Assembly (NCBI RefSeq): GCF_020829665.1
Contig: NZ_JAIVFT010000034.1
Location: forward strand, 6,511-45,034
Reading direction: 5' to 3'
Source: Nostoc sp. CHAB 5824
Lineage (GTDB): Bacteria > Cyanobacteriota > Cyanobacteriia > Cyanobacteriales > Nostocaceae
Length of the DNA: 38,524 bases
Shown here: in pieces, positions 33,101 through 38,524 of the stretch
How the letters are laid out: each line of letters opens with the position of its first letter
Position numbering within the stretch: the stretch's first letter is position 1
Made by a program: the position numbers and the translations under genes
The notes under the pieces: generated by a model
What the model saw: only the letters and a program-made list of their open reading frames with translations
Databases searched by the model: none
Told to the model about the DNA's origin: nothing

Positions 33101-34903
33101 TTAACACCTTTTGCCTGTAGATGGACTCACAAAATCGTGTAAATTTGCATCCCAAATGCTGATGTAAATGAAATTACATTGTTGGCGGATAATCTGACCC
33201 TTGACTGAGCCATTTCTAAAACTAAAATTATCAGACTGGCGCTGTTGTACCTGTTTGAGTCCCTGCTTAATTTCTTCAGTGGCTTGCCCACCTAACATTC
33301 CATTCAAGGTAGCCTCCATTACCTGTGGATCTACTGATTGGGCAAAAGATACCTCAGTTTGACGCAGCACTTTAGAATTGCGATCAAATAAGTAACCAAG
33401 ATCAATTTTGTTTGGCACTAGTTTGTAAACGACAGCACGGGTTTTGCCCCATGCGCCTCTTAAATCTTGATTTGGTTTGCCGAGGGTAGCTTCTACGGCG
33501 CTTCTTGGTGTACCTGTAGGAAAAGCGGGAACGTTTTGTCTACTAGTCGTGGCAGCTATTTTACTAGGCGGCTGATCATTCTTCAGTGGTGCTGAAGGTG
33601 CTTGTGGTGTGGGAGGTGCAATATTCTCTGGTTCTGGCTGTGGTGTGGATACTGCTACTGGTGCTGGAGTATCTGAAGTTACAGGCTCTTTTTCTGGCTG
33701 TGGTGTGGATACAACTTGGGGATCAGAGGTTGGCAAAGGATCGGGGATTATTGGCTCTCGTGCTGGTGAGGTCGGTATAACTGAAACTGGAGAAGTTTGC
33801 GAAGAAATGGGCGGTTCAGTAGATGCAGGAGTGGGCAAAGATTCTGGTGATGAGGTGGGACTTGTGGCAATAGTTTTTTCTGGTTGTTGCTGACGAGTGA
33901 TGTTAGAAATTGCTACTGCACCAAGCAAGCCGCCTATCAGCAAACTACCAACAATTACAGCGGGTTTTTGCCAGTTTCCAGAAGATGCGAACGCAGAATT
34001 TTTTTGCGGTGAATACAATGCCTGAGTTTGTCGAGTCGATGTCGCAGTGGGAGAAAAACTAACTGTGGAAGTATTTGCAGCAGACTCTAAAGCATGTAGC
34101 ATTTTACTCGCAGTGCTGTAGCGATCGCCAGCATGAGGCTTAATTGCTTGATTGAGTACCGCCGCAAATTGAGAAGAGACGTTAGGGGCGTGTTGCTGCC
34201 AAAGTATTTCTCCAGTTTTGAGATCAGTTAGTAGTTCTTGGGGGTGTTTGCCAGTCAGCAGATAAACCGCCGTTAAACCTAAGCTGTAGATATCAGTGGC
34301 GTAAACTGGACGGCCAACGGCTTGTTCGCTAGGCATATACCCCGGCGTACCAATGACAAGCGATCGCGTCGGGTATGCTGGAGAATTCACTATTGAACGG
34401 ATTGTTTCTTTGACTGCACCAAAATCAATCAAAACTGGTTTGCCATCAACAGAACGGAGAATAATGTTCTCAGGCTTGATATCCCGGTGAATAATGCCTT
34501 TGCTGTGGACATAATCTAAGACTGAAAGCAGACTCAAGAGAATTTGCCGAACAGTAGTTTCACTCTCAAATCCTTTAGCTTCGACAATTTTTGTCAGGGT
34601 TTGACCGTGAATCCATTCTTGGACGAGGTAAAATTGCCCGTTCTCAGAAAAGTAGGCATAGAGTTTAGGTATTTGGTTACTACTTTCACCCAAATACTCT
34701 AAGGTTGCTGCTTCCCGTTCAAACCGTTGTTGAATAAGTTGGTAGGCTTGCGGGTCATTATTGGTTATCGGTTTTAGTTGCTTGATTACACAGCGACGGC
34801 GAGAAGGCATATGGACATCTTCTGCCAGAAAGGTTTCGCCAAACCCACCAGCGCCGATTACCTGGATAACTTGATAGCGATTGTTTAGCAGGGTTAAAGT
34901 CAT
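33101..34903 (-). CDS. Serine/threonine protein kinase with one membrane helix
   Basis: A 600-residue Hanks-type kinase. The N-terminal kinase domain has the glycine loop VIGAGGFGETFLAED, K41 in CVIKQLKP, catalytic HRDIKPEN (139-146), DFGAVK (160-165) and GTPGYMPSEQA. A linker leads to one transmembrane helix (~314-333, AVIVGSLLIGGLLGAVAIS), then a Pro/Ser/Thr/Glu-rich stretch (~340-455). The C-terminal folded domain (~460-600) begins VPAFPTGTPRSAVEATLGKP, a segment common in cyanobacterial kinases. The targets are unknown. ATG 34903. Single gene. Confidence 0.92.
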   Translation of the reverse strand: MTLTLLNNRYQVIQVIGAGGFGETFLAEDVHMPSRRRCVIKQLKPITNNDPQAYQLIQQRFEREAATLEYLGESSNQIPKLYAYFSENGQFYLVQEWIHGQTLTKIVEAKGFESETTVRQILLSLLSVLDYVHSKGIIHRDIKPENIILRSVDGKPVLIDFGAVKETIRSIVNSPAYPTRSLVIGTPGYMPSEQAVGRPVYATDIYSLGLTAVYLLTGKHPQELLTDLKTGEILWQQHAPNVSSQFAAVLNQAIKPHAGDRYSTASKMLHALESAANTSTVSFSPTATSTRQTQALYSPQKNSAFASSGNWQKPAVIVGSLLIGGLLGAVAISNITRQQQPEKTIATSPTSSPESLPTPASTEPPISSQTSPVSVIPTSPAREPIIPDPLPTSDPQVVSTPQPEKEPVTSDTPAPVAVSTPQPEPENIAPPTPQAPSAPLKNDQPPSKIAATTSRQNVPAFPTGTPRSAVEATLGKPNQDLRGAWGKTRAVVYKLVPNKIDLGYLFDRNSKVLRQTEVSFAQSVDPQVMEATLNGMLGGQATEEIKQGLKQVQQRQSDNFSFRNGSVKGQIIRQQCNFIYISIWDANLHDFVSPSTGKRC

Positions 34904-35561
34904 GAAAAATCACAAGCGTAGACACCGGAGACATTCCGCCTCTGGGCTTGTCGTCAGACATCGCCCTTTTCAAATGTACATCACATGAGTTCATGAGTTA
35001 TGCATACTGAATTGAGAACGCCATCCGTTCCCAATAGTTTATTGGTAGAGTAATATGGCGTAAATTGATTTGATCGCTTTTTTGCATAGTAGAGATTACT
35101 TACTGGCAGTAGACCAAAAACTTTTGCGAGCGATCGCAGGCGCAACCACGGCAGATGAAAAAACTCATGCCAGGAGGAAATTTCGGGTATAATCCTCTCT
35201 TTCGACTTCTTGTTTCTCCTCTTTACCCCCTTAAAAAGGGGGTCGCCGCAGGCGGGGGGATCTTATCCTAACCTTATTGAGACTGAACTTTGGACAGTCA
35301 GGTATCGCCTGTGTGGATAGGGAGTTACTTAATTGGAATAAATAGCAATTACGGCAGTCGAAGGGATTAGGTTATTTACCAGCCTCATCCATCTTTAGCC
35401 AGTTAGCAAAGCTTTTTGCAGCAGATAAGATGCTTTAAGAAAATGAAACTTACTATACTGGTAAGTTTTTTAGCAAGAGTTACAGACAAGGAAAATTGCT
35501 TCTAGTGTGCAGTTATTTTAATTAATTAAACGATAGTTACCATTATTAGAGCTATATACTT
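34904..35561. other. Intergenic region with dispersed repeat, no gene seen
   Basis: 658 bases between divergent kinase and exchanger genes, so it contains both promoters. A GC-rich repeat lies near 34915-34975 and a CCCCCTTAAAAAGGGGG palindrome followed by GCAGGCGGGGGGATC near 35225-35265; the latter type also occurs at 24303-24330 and 38376-38403. No credible frame. Confidence 0.45.
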
Positions 35562-36683
35562 ATGCCAACCGCATTGAAAAATATACAAACTAAAGACCTA
35601 ATTTCAATAGGTTTACTAGTTTTCGTTCCGATTGCTATTGTGGCACAAAAATTGGACTGGGATGCATTAATAGTATTTGGACTTTCAGCGTTCGCAATCA
35701 TTCCGTTAGCAATTTGGCTGAGTAAGGCGACAGAAGAAATTGCCGTGGTTTTAGGGCCTTCTATAGGAGGCTTGTTAAATGCGGTCTTCGGTAATGCAAC
35801 TGAGTTAATTATTGGTCTAGTAGCTCTCAAAGAAGGCTTGGTAGATATTGTAAAAGCCAGCATTACCGGGACAATTATCAGTAATCTACTACTGGTAATG
35901 GGGCTATCTATGTTGCTGGGAGGCTTACGCTATAAGGAGCAGACTTTTCAGCCAATGGCAGCGCGAGTCAATGGCTCGACAATGACACTAGCAGTAACTG
36001 CAATTGTGCTGCCCGCAATGGTAATCACTACATCTAATGTAGTCGAGGCAAGCGCTATTACTAATCTGTCGATTTTTGTAGCAGTCATTTTAATTATAGT
36101 TTATGGTTTTACGCTGTTATTCTCCTTAAAGACTCACAGCTACCTCTACGATGTTGGGGTTGTAGAACTAGAAGGTAACGTTTCTGAGGACGCAGTTACA
36201 GAACAAGATAAACATTCAAAGCCAAACTTGAACCTTTGGGTTGGTGTTTTGCTTGTGGCAACGATTGGGATAGCGTTCGTGTCGGAGATTTTTGTCGGTG
36301 CAGTTGAGGAGGCAACAAAAGGACTAGGATTGACACCTTTGTTTACAGGAGTAATTTTGTTACCACTAGTTGGAGGTGCGGCCGAATATGTAACCGCTGT
36401 CCGAGTAGCGATTAAGAACAACATGGATTTGTCAGTGTCTGTAGCAATGGGGTCGAGTCTACTAGTTGCTTTGTTGGTTGCACCAATCCTTGTGCTAGTC
36501 GGGCAAGTGATTGGACAACCAATGGATTTAAACTTTAACTTATTTGAAGTTGTTGCAGTAATCATTGCTGTGGTCATTGCCAACCTCATTAGTTTGGATG
36601 GTCGTTCTAACTGGTTAGAGGGGATGTTGCTGCTAGCAACTTATGCTGTACTGGGTGCTGCCTTTTACTTCCATCCAGTTTGA
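35562..36683 (+). CDS. cax: Calcium/proton exchanger (CaCA/CAX family)
   Basis: A 373-residue inner-membrane antiporter with about eleven hydrophobic helices in two halves joined by an acidic loop (~198-222, VVELEGNVSEDAVTEQDK). The two alpha-repeats are plain: GLLNAVFGNATELIIGLVAL (~70-89) and LVGGAAEYVTAVRVAIKNNM (~270-289), each with its key Glu. CAX proteins export Ca2+ against H+ for calcium homeostasis or salt tolerance. ATG 35562. The next gene (ccaA) is 329 bases downstream on the same strand; the gap holds no gene, so cotranscription is uncertain. Confidence 0.92.
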   Translation: MPTALKNIQTKDLISIGLLVFVPIAIVAQKLDWDALIVFGLSAFAIIPLAIWLSKATEEIAVVLGPSIGGLLNAVFGNATELIIGLVALKEGLVDIVKASITGTIISNLLLVMGLSMLLGGLRYKEQTFQPMAARVNGSTMTLAVTAIVLPAMVITTSNVVEASAITNLSIFVAVILIIVYGFTLLFSLKTHSYLYDVGVVELEGNVSEDAVTEQDKHSKPNLNLWVGVLLVATIGIAFVSEIFVGAVEEATKGLGLTPLFTGVILLPLVGGAAEYVTAVRVAIKNNMDLSVSVAMGSSLLVALLVAPILVLVGQVIGQPMDLNFNLFEVVAVIIAVVIANLISLDGRSNWLEGMLLLATYAVLGAAFYFHPV

Positions 36684-37012
36684 GTGCTAATCGGGCTTCG
36701 AGCAGTAGGGGATTATTTGTGCAGATAGACAATGGGAAATCAGATGAGTGGAAGGATAAAAATACCAAATTTATTGCCAATTGCAGATTGAGTTTGTGTT
36801 AAAATTGCGACCAGAGAGGGTAGTTTGACAAGACTACTTAAACAATACAACAATGAATTTCACCCTTTGACTAAGCCGATGGTGCAATGGCAAAAGCCGA
36901 TCAATTAAGTCAATCTGTTTATAGATATTATTAACCCGTTCCTACTTTCTTAATTTGAGAATTAAATTTTTACCAATAATTTAAAGTATTATTTATTCAT
37001 TTAGGTACTCCT
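36684..37012. other. Intergenic region upstream of ccaA
   Basis: 329 bases without a frame. It should hold the ccaA promoter; I see no confident boxes or known regulator site. Confidence 0.4.
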
Positions 37013-37831
37013 GTGAAAAAATTAATTAAAGGTTTGCGCGAATTCCAAAGTAGTTATTTTTCCGCCAATGAAGAACTGTTTGAACAACTTTCTCATGGTC
37101 AAAAGCCCAGAGTACTATTTATTACTTGTTCAGATTCGCGTATCGATCCAAACCTGATTACACAAGCCGGCTTAGGTGAATTGTTTGTTATCCGCAATGC
37201 AGGCAACATTATTCCACCATTTGGTGCGACTAATGGCGGTGAAGGGGCAACAATTGAATATGCTATCCAAGCATTAGATATTCAACAAATTATTGTCTGT
37301 GGCCACTCGCATTGTGGTGCTATGAAAGGGTTAATGAAGTTAGACAGCTTGCGGGTAGAAATGCCGCTTGTACATGACTGGCTTAAGTATGCAGAGGCAA
37401 CTCGACGACTGGTGAAAGATAATTATAGCCACTACGAAGGGGAAGAACTCTTAGAAATAATTATTGCTGAGAATGTACTCACCCAAATCGAAAATTTACG
37501 GACTTATCCGGTGATTCGCTCTAAGCTCCACCAAGGGCAACTCAGTATTTACGCTTGGATTTATCAAATCGAGACAGGAGAAATTTTGGCATACGATGCA
37601 CAAAAGCACGCCTATGTCTTGCCTCAAAATCAGCTTGTCCCATCGGAAATAGATGAAACGTTAGTTAGCCCTCCTTTAACTAGCAATGTAGAAATACATA
37701 TCACTAAAAGTCAACAACGAACGTTTCAATCTTCCCAAGAACTCCCTATTTCCACAAATGAATGGTTTCCAATGACAGTGCTTTCTCCAGAGCAAATGGA
37801 GCGAATTTATCGAGGCTCGGCAACAAAGTAA
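37013..37831 (+). CDS. ccaA: Carboxysomal beta-carbonic anhydrase CcaA
   Basis: A 272-residue beta-class carbonic anhydrase. The zinc ligands are C39, H98 and C101 (TCSDSR, GHSHCGAMKG), with D41 and R43 as the catalytic pair. Unlike short beta enzymes it has the cyanobacterial CcaA C-terminal tail (~200-272) ending LSPEQMERIYRGSATK, which fits the family's carboxysome-recruitment region. It turns bicarbonate into CO2 beside Rubisco. GTG start at 37013, where KKLIKGLREFQ aligns with the family's start; the ribosome site is weak. No carboxysome genes adjoin, as is common. Confidence 0.92.
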   Translation: MKKLIKGLREFQSSYFSANEELFEQLSHGQKPRVLFITCSDSRIDPNLITQAGLGELFVIRNAGNIIPPFGATNGGEGATIEYAIQALDIQQIIVCGHSHCGAMKGLMKLDSLRVEMPLVHDWLKYAEATRRLVKDNYSHYEGEELLEIIIAENVLTQIENLRTYPVIRSKLHQGQLSIYAWIYQIETGEILAYDAQKHAYVLPQNQLVPSEIDETLVSPPLTSNVEIHITKSQQRTFQSSQELPISTNEWFPMTVLSPEQMERIYRGSATK

Positions 37832-38013
37832 AAATGTAGAATATAGAAAATCCCTTGTAGCTCAAACTCTTACAGAGCAAAGGTAATTACTTAAGTCTTG
37901 AAATATGAAAAGATAGTCAGATAAGGAAAGCGCTGAGTTAGCAGCGCAGTTAGGAAATTGGTAGGTTTATACAATAGGGCTAATATGCTGCAACTAACTG
38001 TATAGATTGATCA

Positions 38014-38062
38014 AAAAGATGAGTTAACAGTAATAGAAGCGATCGCTGTTAACTCATCTTTT
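38014..38062. terminator. 17-bp perfect hairpin downstream of ccaA
   Basis: AAAAGATGAGTTAACAG (38014-38030) and CTGTTAACTCATCTTTT (38046-38062) pair perfectly around a loop that contains GCGATCG. It lies 180 bases past ccaA. It could end transcription or be a small mobile palindrome. Confidence 0.6.
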
Positions 38063-38099
38063 AGTTGATTATCATTGCTGTAGTCTTATGTAAGACAAG

Positions 38100-38229
38100 T
38101 GTAAGCTATTACGCTTTTAAATTACACAGTCACTTCCTAAGTTCGTTGACAGCTGACGGTTAACAGTCAACAGTCAACAGTCAACAGCCAACACGAAAAG
38201 ATGTGTAAGTTAAATGCGCGCCAGCTTAT
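38100..38229. mobile_element. ~131-bp dispersed element, copy 2 (inverted)
   Basis: The reverse complement matches 23914-24044: GCGCGCATTTAACTTACACA, TCTTTTCGTGTTGGCTGTTG, then heptamers (TTGACTG here) and CGAACTTAGGAAGTGACTGT. The ends read GTAAGCT and AGCTTAT. No coding potential. Confidence 0.85.
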
Positions 38230-38375
38230 TACACAGTTTTCAAAGTTAACGGATATTTTGAGACTGACTTGAGAGTATTTTTAATCCGTAATTCCATTTG
38301 ATTTCTTTCCCTCAATCACTTTTAGTCTAAGTGGTTGTTTGAAAAGGGTTTTGCTGTGACTTTAGGCACTTTTAG

Positions 38376-38403
38376 ATCCCCCCTAACCCCCCTTAAAAAG
38401 CAG
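38376..38403. repeat. GATCCCCCCTAACCCCC-type dispersed repeat
   Basis: GATCCCCCCTAACCCCCCTT followed by AAAAAGCAGGG is a relative of the palindromic block in the 24265-24387 MITE and of 35225-35265. Confidence 0.65.
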
Positions 38404-38410
38404 GGTGGTT

Positions 38411-38524
38411 TCATACAAAGAAAGAAAAAACCTTTTGGATTTGATTGGCTAAAGCACGTTGAGCTTGAGGGATAGTACGAAAACCGATAAATCTGGCAAG
38501 AGTGATGAAAAAATTATGTAAGAT
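38411..38524 (-). CDS. 3' end of a gene cut by the window edge, perhaps a transposase
   Basis: A minus-strand frame of 37 residues (FFITLARFIGFRTIPQAQRA, then LANQIQKVFSFFV) ends at TGA 38411-38413. It sits next to a dispersed repeat, and the basic, aromatic C-terminus resembles ends of cyanobacterial IS transposases, but I cannot name the family. Most of the gene lies outside the window. Confidence 0.4.
   Translation of the reverse strand: MLHNFFITLARFIGFRTIPQAQRALANQIQKVFSFFV

Noticed and set aside
33586..33893. Gly/Val-rich frames opposite the kinase linker
   Set aside because: They come from the Pro/Ser/Thr-rich coding stretch of the kinase read in reverse.

Overview
The window reads as chromosome from a filamentous, heterocyst-type cyanobacterium (Nostoc/Anabaena-like). 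Supporting signs are the many GCGATCGC (HIP1) octamers, the dispersed palindromes and heptanucleotide repeats typical of that group, a cyanobacterial minC-minD-minE cluster, a CcaA-type carboxysomal carbonic anhydrase, a fused ModB-ModC transporter and DUF29/DUF6464 proteins. Species cannot be fixed from the sequence alone.

Layout. 0-8.2 kb: the 3' end of a repeat protein (probably a propeller lectin), a Gfo/Idh/MocA oxidoreductase, a hemerythrin, a RecQ-like helicase remnant, a DUF29 protein, a two-helix membrane protein, a DUF1537 sugar-acid kinase, then minC, minD and minE. 8.4-12.9 kb: a toxin-antitoxin locus (DUF2281 antitoxin, PIN toxin) whose toxin gene is cut at one TA dinucleotide by about 3.7 kb of inserted DNA. 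The insert holds an internally deleted IS630-type element, two MITE-like elements, a TTC38-like helical-repeat protein and an EamA exporter. Joining the two toxin halves at the TA restores one frame of about 140 codons. 13-21.7 kb: a membrane-anchored hypothetical protein, fmt, a DUF6464 protein, a carotenoid-desaturase-like flavoprotein, a methyltransferase and modBC. 21.7-24.4 kb: a Met/Cys-rich copper-storage-like protein, a repeat-rich stretch with a cysteine-synthase remnant, an MBL-like protein and dispersed elements. 24.4-30.6 kb: the most interesting locus. 31.2-38.5 kb: ribD, a small conserved protein, a Ser/Thr kinase, a Ca2+/H+ exchanger, ccaA, and the 3' end of a probable transposase gene at the edge.

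Main discovery candidate (24393-30559, minus strand). Four tightly packed genes encode, in transcription order: (1) a protein resembling the N-terminal half of LodA/GoxA-type cysteine-tryptophylquinone (CTQ) oxidases; (2) a radical SAM/SPASM maturase; (3) a protein that starts where a LodA chain would continue, carries the Cys and Trp region expected to form CTQ, and then runs into a VioB-like ferritin-like domain; (4) a flavoprotein resembling the LodB/GoxB CTQ-maturation partner. This would be a split CTQ enzyme with a candidate diiron domain fused on and two possible maturation enzymes (radical SAM and flavin). Radical SAM plus flavoprotein maturation is known for the unrelated quinohemoprotein amine dehydrogenase, but I do not know it for a LodA-type protein. 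The assignment rests on motifs read by eye and needs profile or structure comparison.

The region is also rich in small mobile DNA: a 123-bp element with 16-bp perfect terminal inverted repeats and a 10-bp target duplication lies exactly at the stop codon of the flavoprotein gene; two inverted copies of a ~131-bp element bracket 14 kb; and minC, fmt and the DUF6464 gene have all absorbed repeat DNA into their reading frames. I saw no tRNA, rRNA or CRISPR array.
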